DNA of 64,000 nucleotides, from the NCBI RefSeq assembly GCF_036226885.1, contig NZ_CP109027.1, positions 8,432,001-8,496,000 on the forward strand. The letters run 5' to 3'. How positions within the stretch are numbered: position 1 is the first letter of the stretch; the number at the start of each line of letters is the position of its first letter. This DNA comes from Streptomyces sp. NBC_00663 (GTDB lineage Bacteria > Actinomycetota > Actinomycetes > Streptomycetales > Streptomycetaceae). The translations under genes were made by a program, and so were the position numbers. The notes under the pieces were generated by a model. The model did not search any database, was not told where the DNA came from, and was given only the letters and a program-made list of their open reading frames with translations. Of this stretch, positions 31,941-40,048 are shown piece after piece.

Positions 31941-33443
31941 GTGATCCTGAAAGATCCCCGAACCCGACACAGACGTCTGGGAGTTGTCGCCGCCGCGGCC
32001 GGACTCCTCGCCGCCCTGCTGACGGCCGTACCGGCCGCAGCGACCCCCGACCCCGGGGACGGCACGGCGGCGTCCGGCACGGAGGTGTCCCGGAGCACCG
32101 AGGCCCAGGTGCGGGCCGCGATGGCCGACGGCGAGATACCCGGCCAGAACGAGGTCGTCCACTCCGACAACATCGAGCACCTGACCAACATCCCCAAGGA
32201 CGCGCTGCCCGGCACCAATTCGGACCTCGCCTTCCAGGGCAGATACGCCTTCGCCGGCAACTACGACGGCTTCCGCATCCTCGACATCAGCAACCCGAAG
32301 GCGCCGAGGACGGTCGCCCAGGTGCTGTGCCCCGGCTCGCAGAACGACATCTCCGTCTCCGGCGACCTGCTCTTCCTCTCCACCGACTCCTCGCGCAGCG
32401 ACAGCAGTTGCAACAGCACCACGCAGCCCGCGACCGAGAAGTCCTCCTGGGAGGGCATGAAGGTCTTCGACATCAGCGACAAGACCAACCCCAAGTACGT
32501 CGCCGCCGTCGAGACCGCCTGCGGCTCGCACACCCACACGCTGGTGCCCGAGCGCAAGAACGTCTACATCTACGTCTCCTCGTACTCACCGAACGCCTCC
32601 TACCCCGACTGCCAGCCCCCGCACGACGGCATCTCCGTCATCAAGGTGCCGCGGAGCGCGCCCGAGAAGGCGGCGGTCGTCGGCTTCCCGGTGCTGTTCC
32701 CCGGTGAGGGGCCGGACGGCGGCGGCAACCCGGGCGCGCCCACCAACCCGGGCGTCTCCAAGACCACCGGCTGCCACGACATCACGGTCCTGCCCTCGAA
32801 GGACCTGGCCGCGGGCGCCTGCATGGGTGACGGCATCCTGTTCTCCATCGCGGACCCGGAGCACCCGAAGGTCATCGACCAGGTGCAGGACAACGTGAAC
32901 TTCGCGTTCTGGCACTCGGCGACCTTCAACCAGAAGGCCAACAAGGTCGTCTTCACCGACGAGTTGGGCGGCGGCGGCGCCGCCACCTGCAATGCGACGG
33001 TCGGTGCGAACCGCGGCGCCGACGGCATCTACGACATCGTCGGCAAGGGTGACAAGCGTCAGCTCGTCTTCCGCAGCTACTTCAAGATCCCGCGCCACCA
33101 GGCCGACACCGAGAACTGCGTCGCCCACAACGGCTCGCTCATCCCGGTCAAGGGCAAGGACATCATGGTCCAGGCCTGGTACCAGGGCGGCGTCTCCGTC
33201 TGGGAGTTCACCGACTCCTCCAAGCCCAGGGAGATCGGTTACTTCGAGCGCGGCCCGCTGACCACCGACACGCTCACCGTCGGCGGTGCCTGGTCGGCGT
33301 ACTACTACAACGGCTACATCTACTCCAACGACATCGCCAAGGGCTTCGACGTCCTGAAGCTGAGCGACCGGCGCACCGACCCCGCCCAGTGGGTCCGGCT
33401 GAAGGAGCTCAACACCCAGACGCAGCCCGACTACTTCGACTGA
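31941..33443 (+). CDS. Secreted LVIVD-repeat beta-propeller protein
   Basis: This 500-residue protein has a signal peptide (RHRRLGVVAAAAGLLAALLTAVPAAATP, cleavage near residue 35) followed by LVIVD-type repeats such as FAGNYDGFRILDIS, GMKVFDIS and GVSVWEFTD, each with the ISNPKAP/SDKTNP turn. Such repeats build a beta-propeller outside the cell. Several His and Cys residues (THTL, CHDITVLP, FWHSATF) could bind metal but no enzyme is known. GTG 31941 follows GGAGG at 5 nt. It is divergent from the DUF305 lipoprotein and overlaps the convergent TetR gene by 13 bp. Confidence 0.87.
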   Translation: MILKDPRTRHRRLGVVAAAAGLLAALLTAVPAAATPDPGDGTAASGTEVSRSTEAQVRAAMADGEIPGQNEVVHSDNIEHLTNIPKDALPGTNSDLAFQGRYAFAGNYDGFRILDISNPKAPRTVAQVLCPGSQNDISVSGDLLFLSTDSSRSDSSCNSTTQPATEKSSWEGMKVFDISDKTNPKYVAAVETACGSHTHTLVPERKNVYIYVSSYSPNASYPDCQPPHDGISVIKVPRSAPEKAAVVGFPVLFPGEGPDGGGNPGAPTNPGVSKTTGCHDITVLPSKDLAAGACMGDGILFSIADPEHPKVIDQVQDNVNFAFWHSATFNQKANKVVFTDELGGGGAATCNATVGANRGADGIYDIVGKGDKRQLVFRSYFKIPRHQADTENCVAHNGSLIPVKGKDIMVQAWYQGGVSVWEFTDSSKPREIGYFERGPLTTDTLTVGGAWSAYYYNGYIYSNDIAKGFDVLKLSDRRTDPAQWVRLKELNTQTQPDYFD

Positions 33444-34120
33444 CCGTCGCCGCCGTGGTCCTCCACGGCCCCGGTCGCGAAGAAGCGTGACAGATCAGCG
33501 TCACCCGTTCCGCCGGACGCCGTCTCGGTGTCCGGCGGAACGCCCAACTCCCAGTCCAGCCGGTAGCGTTTGAACAATTCGGCGCGGAGCACCGGCAGCG
33601 GCATCGGCACGCCCGGCACCAGCGCGGCGTACACCGAGCCCATCAACAGGGCCCGCAGCATGGGGTAGTCGGCGTCGGGATCCGGCGAGCCGTGGCGTGC
33701 GACGGTGTCCCGCAGAAGTTCGGCCAGGCGCCGCTGTTCCGGGCACGGCATGAATCCCTCGGCCTGTAGCAGCCCCGCCATGTGCTGGCGCATCAGTACG
33801 GGCCGGTCCCGGGCCAGGCCCAGGATCGCGTCGATGGCCCGCGCCATCCGCTCCCGGCCGTCCTCGGTGCGCGGCTCCCGCTCCAGCGCCTCCTCCAGCG
33901 TGCGGTGCATCAGCCGGTGCACCGCGGACTGCACCAGCTGGCGTTTTCCGGGGAAGTAGTAGGACACCAGCCCCCGTGCCGAACCGGCCCGGTCGGTGAT
34001 GTCGCCGAGGGTCGTCGCCTCGTATCCGTGCTCGCTGACCACCTCGACCGCCGCCTGCAACAGCCGCTCGCGGGATCGCCGCCGCAATTCTTCATTGACC
34101 GAGGCGCTGCGCGGGGACAT
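33431..34120 (-). CDS. TetR-family transcriptional regulator
   Basis: This 229-residue regulator has an N-terminal TetR helix-turn-helix (RERLLQAAVEVVSEHGYEATTLGDITDRAGSARGLVSYYFPGKRQLV) and a helical ligand-binding C-terminal domain. ATG 34120 is favoured by GGAG about 7 nt upstream over a longer frame to 34153 that would overlap the operator. A 21-bp near-palindrome lies 14 bp upstream of the start and is probably its own operator. No clear target transporter or enzyme sits next to it; the upstream HAD gene is separated by a terminator. Confidence 0.92.
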   Translation of the reverse strand: MSPRSASVNEELRRRSRERLLQAAVEVVSEHGYEATTLGDITDRAGSARGLVSYYFPGKRQLVQSAVHRLMHRTLEEALEREPRTEDGRERMARAIDAILGLARDRPVLMRQHMAGLLQAEGFMPCPEQRRLAELLRDTVARHGSPDPDADYPMLRALLMGSVYAALVPGVPMPLPVLRAELFKRYRLDWELGVPPDTETASGGTGDADLSRFFATGAVEDHGGDGQSK

Positions 34121-34133
34121 GCTTGACTCCTGC

Positions 34134-34154
34134 GTTGACTGGCTGCCAGCCAAC
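34134..34154. promoter_or_regulatory. 21-bp near-palindrome, likely TetR operator
   Basis: Arms GTTGACTGGC and GCCAGCCAAC around a central T are complementary except for one position. It lies immediately upstream of the TetR gene, a usual place for autoregulation. Confidence 0.65.
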
Positions 34155-34202
34155 TATACTCAACGCGTCCGCATCGGCCGGTGAAACGGCTGGTCAGGGC
34201 TG

Positions 34203-34245
34203 CCGTCCGTCTCGGGCGACGCGGGGGATCGTCCGAGACGGACGG
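34203..34245 (-). terminator. Hairpin terminator after the HAD gene
   Basis: Perfect 13-bp arms CCGTCCGTCTCGG and CCGAGACGGACGG, extendable by four pairs including one G-T, start about 48 bp after the HAD stop codon on the minus strand. Confidence 0.7.
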
Positions 34246-34292
34246 TTCTTCTCACCCCATTAGTGGCCTGAGGCTACTTACTGGCCCGCCGT

Positions 34293-35009
34293 TCAGCCGG
34301 CCGCGGGAGCCGTTCCGGCCCCGTCCACCAGCTCCAGCACCGGCAGCAGCCCGTCCGGTCGCTCGCTGACCGGCAGATGGTCCACGAAGTGCACCGCGCA
34401 CCCCAGTGCGGCGGCCCCGCCGTCGGCCCGCCGGTCGTCTCCGACCATGAGCGTGCGGCGCGGGTCGGACCCGAGGTGGGCGCAGGCGGCGGCGAAGAGC
34501 CTGGTGTCCGGCTTCTGGACGCCGTGCTCGTACGACAGGACATACGCGTCGATATACGGATCCAGGCCGTGCTCGCGGAACACCGGCCGCAGATCCCAGC
34601 CGATGTTGCTGACGACCCCGATGGCGATCCCGCGCTCGCGCAGCGCCCGCAGCACCTTTCCCGCGTCGGGGTAGGGCTGCCAGGCGGCCGGGGACATGTG
34701 CCGCTCGTAGAGCCGGTCGTGCAGCGCCGGATCCGGCAGCGTGACGTGCCGCGACAGCCCGGTGTACGCCGCCCGGTGCAGCTCGGCACTCTCGTCCCGC
34801 ACCTCCCACACCCCGGCCACGTCCTCGGGCAACCGCACCGGCGCCGCCCCACCGGGCAACGCTCCCGCCACCTCCAGCGCCCGAGCCGTCCCGACGACCT
34901 CCCGCTCGTCCAGCACGATCCCGGCCTCGGCGAGCCCGCCCCGCAGCCATGATTCGGTGGACTCGATACGGAAGAGGGTCCCGGAGAAGTCGAACAGCAC
35001 GGCGATCAT
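34293..35009 (-). CDS. HAD-superfamily hydrolase
   Basis: This 238-residue phosphatase has motif I VLFDFSGTLFRIES (nucleophile Asp7; the second acidic residue is replaced by Ser), motif II GVVSNIG, motif III GVQKPDTRLF and motif IV MVGDDRRADGGAAALG. The DFSGT variant instead of DxDGT is seen in some actinobacterial HAD proteins and may alter phosphatase activity. A helical cap occupies about residues 20-110. Substrate unknown. ATG 35009 is the only sensible start. Confidence 0.85.
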   Translation of the reverse strand: MIAVLFDFSGTLFRIESTESWLRGGLAEAGIVLDEREVVGTARALEVAGALPGGAAPVRLPEDVAGVWEVRDESAELHRAAYTGLSRHVTLPDPALHDRLYERHMSPAAWQPYPDAGKVLRALRERGIAIGVVSNIGWDLRPVFREHGLDPYIDAYVLSYEHGVQKPDTRLFAAACAHLGSDPRRTLMVGDDRRADGGAAALGCAVHFVDHLPVSERPDGLLPVLELVDGAGTAPAAG

Positions 35010-35269
35010 GCGGAGATCCTACGAGTCGACGTCCCGGTTGGGGTTGCAGTCGAGGGGGAGATCGCTCCCGCGGAACACGCGGACGAACTCGGCCTCACGC
35101 ACCACTGGTTGCTGACTTCGTGGGCCGTCCAGCGCCCCGCGACGCGGCTGAACGCCATTTCGCGGCGCGAACACACGGGCGTCGCGGTTCGCGGCGGACC
35201 GGACCACGCGGCCCTCGGAGCCCGCCCGTGTCGACGCCCTGATCTCGGGCGGCCCCACGTAGTGCTACG
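35010..35269. other. 260-bp region without a convincing gene
   Basis: Open frames exist on both strands (for example 79 codons on the minus strand) but none has a ribosome site, a domain or typical codon use. It could be a decayed gene. Confidence 0.5.
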
Positions 35270-35941
35270 TCATGCCTGTCGGCGCGCGTGGACCAGTACC
35301 GCCAGCGTCACGATCAGCGCGCCCAGCAGCCAGCCGCCGAGGACGTCCGAGGTCCAGTGGACGCCGAGCCAGACGCGGGTGAGGCCGACGCCGAGGACGG
35401 AGACGACGGAGACGGCGAGGGCGGTGTGCCGCAGGGCGCGGCCGGCGCCGTAGTGGTGCAGGAGCCACAGGAGGAGGCCCAGGACGACCGTGGCCGTCAG
35501 GACGTGGCCCGACGGGTAGGCCGCGTAACGGGCCGTGTCGACCGGGTCCGGCCAGACCGGCCGGGGGCGGTCCACCGCTGCCTTGAGGGACTGCTGGACG
35601 GCCGTGCCGAGCGCGCACGTGACCGCCAGCCACCCCGCCGTCCACCACGCCGCCCGCCGCCACACCAGCCACACCACGACCACCGCGCACAGCAACCGCA
35701 TCGTCCACGGGTCCCACACCCAGTCCGTGAAGATCCGGAACACGTGAGTCAGCCCGGGTTCGTCGACCGCCCACCGATGGGTCGTGTCCGCGATGTCGCC
35801 GTCGAGGCTCATCAGCGGGTGCCAGCGGACCGCGACCAGCGTGATCAGCAGCACGGAGCACACGGCGAGGACGAGGGCCGCGCGGACGGCGAGGCGATGG
35901 TCCGGCGGGCTGGGCGGGGCGTCGACGGGCGGGGTGTGCAT
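35270..35941 (-). CDS. PAP2-family membrane phosphatase
   Basis: This 223-residue membrane protein has six helices and the three PAP2 motifs: KAAVDRPRP (K-x6-RP), PSGH and TRVWLGVHWTSDV (SRxxxGxHxxxD, with Thr for Ser). The active site faces outside. Substrates of this family are phosphatidate, undecaprenyl diphosphate or similar lipids, so a role in cell-wall lipid carrier recycling or phospholipid turnover is likely. ATG 35941 is chosen; the first 25 residues are Pro-rich. Confidence 0.9.
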   Translation of the reverse strand: MHTPPVDAPPSPPDHRLAVRAALVLAVCSVLLITLVAVRWHPLMSLDGDIADTTHRWAVDEPGLTHVFRIFTDWVWDPWTMRLLCAVVVVWLVWRRAAWWTAGWLAVTCALGTAVQQSLKAAVDRPRPVWPDPVDTARYAAYPSGHVLTATVVLGLLLWLLHHYGAGRALRHTALAVSVVSVLGVGLTRVWLGVHWTSDVLGGWLLGALIVTLAVLVHARRQA

Positions 35942-36029
35942 CCTTCGATCCTCGCCGACCAGTGGGGTCGGAGGCCAATCCCGGCGCGGATCGCAGGCCG
36001 GGGGAGGCGCGCCTCGGGGTCCGTCCGGC

Positions 36030-36974
36030 TCAGCCGCCCCAGCCCAGCGCGCGCAACCCCGGTACGAACGCCACCAACAGCGGCACCATCGGCACCAGCG
36101 CCGCCGTGGCCGTCAGCCCCAGGCGGCGGGTGACCGTGAGCCGGTCCCGGGGAGTGAGGAGGCGGTGGACCCGCTGCGGGACATGGGCCTGCGGGGTCGG
36201 TGCGGGGCCGAACACGCCCCGGTCCTCGTTGAGTTCCACCAGGGCGAGCGCCGTGGTCAGCCGTCCGAAGCGGCGGGAGGCCATGTCGTCCGCGGCGAGT
36301 TCGACGAGCCGGTGCATCTCGGCCCGGAACGCGGCGAACACCGGCACCTGCGGAAACCCGCCCGCGAGCGCCGACGAACAGTGCAGCAGCCAGTCGTGCC
36401 GGGCCTGCGCGTGCCCTTCCTCATGGGCCAGCAGGGCATCCAGCTGCCGACCCTTCAGTCGCCGCAACGCGGCTGTGGTGACGACCAGTTGAGGCGCCGC
36501 ACCGGGCAGCCACCAGGCGTCGGGGCGCTCGCCCTCAAGGACCACGAGACGTCCGGTGCTTCCCTCCTCTCCGGGCAACAGCGGGGCGCGTACCAGGAGT
36601 TCGGTCCTGCGCAGCCGCCGCCGCGCCCGCGCCCGTACGACCTCCCGCACCAGCATCGCCGCGGTCCACACCCCGCCCAGTGCCAGCGTCACCGCGAGGG
36701 TCGCCGCCCAAGCGCCACCGGCACCGAGCGCGTAGGCCTCCACCACCGAGTGCGGCGCGGGCGCGAAGACCTGACCGCGCACCGCCTGCCAGGCGGCCGC
36801 CGCGCTCAGCGTCATCGACAGGGCGCAGCACAGGAGTACGGCCGCCACCACGCACTGCCACACCCACAACGCGACCACCGGTTCACGGTCCGGCCAGCCG
36901 GCCCGGGCGAGCAGCCGGGGAGCGGCCACGGCGGCCAGGGCGCCGAGCAGCAACAGTGCCGCGGGGACCATCAT
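36030..36974 (-). CDS. M56-family (BlaR1-like) membrane metallopeptidase
   Basis: This 314-residue protein has N-terminal transmembrane helices (about residues 3-25, 35-60, 85-108), a cytoplasmic zinc-protease domain with LLAHEEGHAQARHDWL (HExxH) and ELAADDMAS providing the third ligand, and a final helix near 290-310. M56 proteases such as BlaR1 cleave a partner BlaI-type repressor on signal sensing. Here there is no penicillin-binding sensor domain and no BlaI gene nearby. A DUF5134 gene lies 93 bp upstream on the same strand, a pairing likely cotranscribed. Confidence 0.9.
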   Translation of the reverse strand: MMVPAALLLLGALAAVAAPRLLARAGWPDREPVVALWVWQCVVAAVLLCCALSMTLSAAAAWQAVRGQVFAPAPHSVVEAYALGAGGAWAATLAVTLALGGVWTAAMLVREVVRARARRRLRRTELLVRAPLLPGEEGSTGRLVVLEGERPDAWWLPGAAPQLVVTTAALRRLKGRQLDALLAHEEGHAQARHDWLLHCSSALAGGFPQVPVFAAFRAEMHRLVELAADDMASRRFGRLTTALALVELNEDRGVFGPAPTPQAHVPQRVHRLLTPRDRLTVTRRLGLTATAALVPMVPLLVAFVPGLRALGWGG

Positions 36975-37067
36975 GGGAGCACCCTATGAGCGGCGTACGG
37001 CCCACCGGTACGGCATCCCACGCCGAAGTGACGCAGGACACGGCAGACACCGAGCGGCGCGGACCGG

Positions 37068-37601
37068 TCACAGCGTCGCCAGCATCGCCACCATCGCGAT
37101 CCCCATCGACAGTCGGCACGCCCGCGCCACCTCCGGCCGGTCGCCCCAGCCCAGCGCCCCGCCCCCGGCCGTGACCGGCACCAGCCGGACGCCGGAGAGC
37201 AGCACATAGCCCACGAAGTACAGGAGCAGCACGCCCGTCAGCACGGGGATCCCGGAACCGCCGCCGTGATGTGCGGGGGACGCCGCCATCACGACCGCCA
37301 TGTAGACCATCGCCGAGGCCCCCACCAGGTGATGCAGATGATGGGCGCTGGTCCGTGCCGCCCACAGGGCGCGCAGGGCCGCCGCCCCGAACACGGCCGC
37401 GTACCCCGTCCACGCCCAGGACGGCGGGGTGAACACCGCGGCGGGGACGGCCATCGCGGCCATACCGAAGCCCATGAGCGCCTCACCGCCCGCCGCGCGG
37501 CGCTGCTCCTCGACATCGCTGCGCATCCGCAGCAGGCAGTAGGCCCCGGTCGCCGCACACAGCGCGACCAGGAGCCAGCCGGGCGAAGCCGGTCCGTGCA
37601 C
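37068..37601 (-). CDS. DUF5134 integral membrane protein
   Basis: This 177-residue protein has five to six hydrophobic helices and His-rich loops (TSAHHLHHLVGASAMVYMAVVMAASPAHHGG), the DUF5134 pattern found in actinobacteria. The His clusters may bind copper or another metal, which is inference. GTG 37601 is preferred because GGGGAGG lies 6 nt upstream; an open frame to 37712 is not needed. It sits upstream of the M56 peptidase gene on the same strand and probably shares its transcript. Confidence 0.82.
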   Translation of the reverse strand: MHGPASPGWLLVALCAATGAYCLLRMRSDVEEQRRAAGGEALMGFGMAAMAVPAAVFTPPSWAWTGYAAVFGAAALRALWAARTSAHHLHHLVGASAMVYMAVVMAASPAHHGGGSGIPVLTGVLLLYFVGYVLLSGVRLVPVTAGGGALGWGDRPEVARACRLSMGIAMVAMLATL

Positions 37602-37731
37602 ACGCGCCTCCCCGCTCGACGGTCGGACGGGGAGGGGATGCCCCGGCCACGCGGCGCGCACGCGAGCGCAAGGGTGTACACGGGGAGCATGCGAGGGAGC
37701 ACGGCAGGTCACCGATCAGACGATGGATATC

Positions 37732-37745
37732 TTTTACAGGTAAAA
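37732..37745. promoter_or_regulatory. Palindrome TTTTAC-AG-GTAAAA
   Basis: A perfect AT-rich 14-bp palindrome lies 20 bp upstream of the FUSC start. A MarR gene is coupled downstream, so this is a plausible MarR operator. Confidence 0.65.
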
Positions 37746-37765
37746 CACCCGCTAAGGTTATGGGT

Positions 37766-39379
37766 ATGAACCACATGAACCGCCTCCCTCTCGCCGGTGT
37801 GCTCCGTCTCGGGCGGCCCTCGGACATCTGGTTCAAGCCCGCCCTGAGCGTGGTCGCCGCGGTAGCCCCGCCGAACCTCACCCTGCTCGCGCTCGGCCGC
37901 CTCGACCTGGCGATGTACACGATGGCCGGGTCCCTGTGCGCGCTGTACGCCCACAACCGCCCCTACGCCGCCCGGGCCCGCACCCTGGCCTGGGTCGTGC
38001 TCGGCATGGTCGGCGGCCTCGCCGTCTCCCTGGTCACCGCCTCGCTCACCGGCAGCGCCCTCCTCCTGGTCGCCGTCGGCGCGCTGCTGGCCGCCGTGCA
38101 GAAGGCGCTGTGCGACGCGACCCGGGTCGGCCCGCCCGGCAACGTGGTCCTCACCTTCATCACCTCGGCCTCCCTGTTCGCACCGCAGACCCTCGCCCAG
38201 GTCCCCGCCCACCTGGCCCTCGCGTTCGCGGCGGGCGCCTGGGCCTGGGCCGTCGGCATGGCGCCGGGCCTGGTCCGGCCGCACGGCCCGGAGCGGCGGG
38301 CCACCGCGCACGCCCTGACCGCCGCGGCGGTGTACGTCGAGCAGGACGACCCCCGGAGCAGGGCCGCCGCGGCCGCGGCGATCCAGGCCGCCTGGCAGTC
38401 CCTGCTGTCCGCCGGCGCCCGCACCCCGACCCGCCGCGCCCTGGACCGGCTAGTCGTCCGCGCCGAGGTCGCCCTCGCCGCCCCCGCCGACACCGACCCG
38501 CGACGACTGCGCGCCTGGGCCCGCGACCTGCGCGGCAACGGCCCCGTACCGCACACCGAGGACCACGGCGAACTCCTCGGCATCGACGCCGAACTCGCCG
38601 TCCCCGCAACCCCGTTGTGGCGCCGTCTCGGACCGCTCACCCCGCTCGCCGTGCGCACCGCAACCGGCTGCGCCCTCGCCGGATACGCCTCCCTCGCACT
38701 CGGCGTCGGCCGCCCCTACTGGGCCCTGGTCACCGCCGCCTCGCTCTACCAGGCCAACCTCACCCTCACCTGGAGCCGGGGCGTCCAGCGCGTCGTCGGC
38801 AACCTCGCCGGAGTGCTCCTGTTCGCCGCCGTGGTCCCGCTCGCCCACCTCGGCCCGGCCGCCCTCGTCCTGGTCTGCCTCGCCTTCAACTTCGGCGCCG
38901 AGGCGCTCATCGGCCGCAACTACTGGCTCGGCAGCGTCTGCGTCACCCCGATGGCACTGCTCATCACCGAGTTCACCGGCTTCCAGGAGCCCGGGCGGCT
39001 GATCACCGAGCGGGTCGTGGACACCCTCGTCGGCGCCCTGGTCGGCTTCGTCGCCGCGATCGCCGTCACCAACCGCCGCGCCGGCCACCGCATCGAACAG
39101 ACGCTGACCGCCGTGGAGCGCGCCCGCGAACACACCGCCCGCCTGCTCGCGGAACCGCACCCCGACCCGCGCGCCCTGGACTCCGCCCACCGCTCCCTCG
39201 CCGCCCACCTCGTGGAGCTGCGCGCCGCCGTGGACGCCGCGTCCGGCGAGTGGTGGCAGCGCGCCCTGCCCCAGGAGCGGGTCGTGCGCGCCGAGCAGGC
39301 CGGACACCGTACGCTCGCGGCGACGGTACGGCACCAGGAGGTGCACCGGAGCGCGACGGCGGAGGGCATACGGCCATGA
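37766..39379 (+). CDS. FUSC-family membrane protein
   Basis: This 537-residue protein has two blocks of transmembrane helices (about residues 20-165 and 295-440) separated by a charged linker, the FUSC/YccS layout. It carries RNYWLGSVCVTPMALLITEF and LVGALVGFVAAIAV in the second block and a helical cytoplasmic C terminus. It is thought to export aromatic or other weak acids. ATG 37766 is preferred for AAGG at 8 nt; ATG 37760 is nearly on the ribosome site. The stop overlaps the MarR start as ATGA, so the two are translationally coupled. Confidence 0.83.
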   Translation: MNHMNRLPLAGVLRLGRPSDIWFKPALSVVAAVAPPNLTLLALGRLDLAMYTMAGSLCALYAHNRPYAARARTLAWVVLGMVGGLAVSLVTASLTGSALLLVAVGALLAAVQKALCDATRVGPPGNVVLTFITSASLFAPQTLAQVPAHLALAFAAGAWAWAVGMAPGLVRPHGPERRATAHALTAAAVYVEQDDPRSRAAAAAAIQAAWQSLLSAGARTPTRRALDRLVVRAEVALAAPADTDPRRLRAWARDLRGNGPVPHTEDHGELLGIDAELAVPATPLWRRLGPLTPLAVRTATGCALAGYASLALGVGRPYWALVTAASLYQANLTLTWSRGVQRVVGNLAGVLLFAAVVPLAHLGPAALVLVCLAFNFGAEALIGRNYWLGSVCVTPMALLITEFTGFQEPGRLITERVVDTLVGALVGFVAAIAVTNRRAGHRIEQTLTAVERAREHTARLLAEPHPDPRALDSAHRSLAAHLVELRAAVDAASGEWWQRALPQERVVRAEQAGHRTLAATVRHQEVHRSATAEGIRP

Positions 39380-39915
39380 CGGCACCGAACGGACGGCAGG
39401 CGGGCGCGAGCGGGGGCGACACCGTCTCCGCGGTCGTCCGGCAGTGGCAGGCCGTCCACCCCGGTCTCGACACCGGCCCGATGGAGATCATCGGACGCGT
39501 CAACCGCTGCGCCGCCCTCCTCCAGCAGGCCGAGGACGCCCCGCTGCGCCGGGCCGGGCTCAGCCGCCCCGAGTTCGACCTGCTCGGCGCGCTGCGCCGC
39601 ACCGGCCACGAGCTGACGCCGGGCGACCTGGCCCGGGAGACCTTCTCCTCGGGCGCCGCGGTCACCAAGCGCCTCAAGCAGCTGACCGAGCGCGGCCTCG
39701 TCGAACGCCGCGGGGACACCCGCGACCGCCGCGTCGCCCACGTCCGTCTGACGGACGCGGGCCGCGAGATCGTCGACGGCATCCTGCCCGAGCAGCTCGC
39801 GTACGAGACCGCCGTGCTGTCCGTCCTCGACGCGCAGCGGCAGGGTGAACTGGCGGGGCTGCTCGGCGAGTTGCTGGGCCGGCTGGAAGGGCGGCCGGGG
39901 ATCCTGCGCGCCTGA
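39376..39915 (+). CDS. MarR-family transcriptional regulator
   Basis: This 179-residue protein has the MarR winged helix: LSRPEFDLLGALRRTGHELTPGDLARETFSSGAAVTKRLKQLTERGLVERRGDTRDRRVAHVRLTDAG, the last part being the DxRxxxVxLTxxG wing. MarR proteins respond to phenolic ligands and repress efflux genes. It starts at ATG 39376, overlapping the FUSC stop by 4 bp, with GGAGGG upstream. It most likely represses its own operon through the TTTTAC palindrome. Confidence 0.93.
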   Translation: MTAPNGRQAGASGGDTVSAVVRQWQAVHPGLDTGPMEIIGRVNRCAALLQQAEDAPLRRAGLSRPEFDLLGALRRTGHELTPGDLARETFSSGAAVTKRLKQLTERGLVERRGDTRDRRVAHVRLTDAGREIVDGILPEQLAYETAVLSVLDAQRQGELAGLLGELLGRLEGRPGILRA

Positions 39916-39950
39916 TCCCCTTGAGGGGCGTGCCCGAGGGCGGCGTCCCG

Positions 39951-39980
39951 TTGACGTGATCCACGTCTTGTCTCTACCGT
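39951..39980 (+). promoter_or_regulatory. Predicted promoter TTGACG-N18-TACCGT with downstream operators
   Basis: The -35 lies at 39951-39956 and the -10 at 39975-39980. A GTCGGT-N7-ACCGAC repeat follows at 39979-39997 and GTTCG-N6-CGAAC at 40002-40017, both just downstream of the expected start point. This fits a repressed promoter for the glycoside hydrolase gene. Confidence 0.55.
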
Positions 39981-40048
39981 CGGTTCGATTTACCGACTGA
40001 TGTTCGCCATGCCGAACAAACTGCCGGTCCAGACGAAAGAGGGATGCC

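Noticed and set aside
35019..35258. 79-codon ORF between the HAD and PAP2 genes
   Set aside because: No ribosome site, domain or typical codon pattern; possibly a decayed gene.
40002..40017. LexA (SOS) box
   Set aside because: GTTCG...CGAAC is in the opposite orientation to the actinobacterial CGAAC...GTTCG box; treated as an unassigned palindrome.
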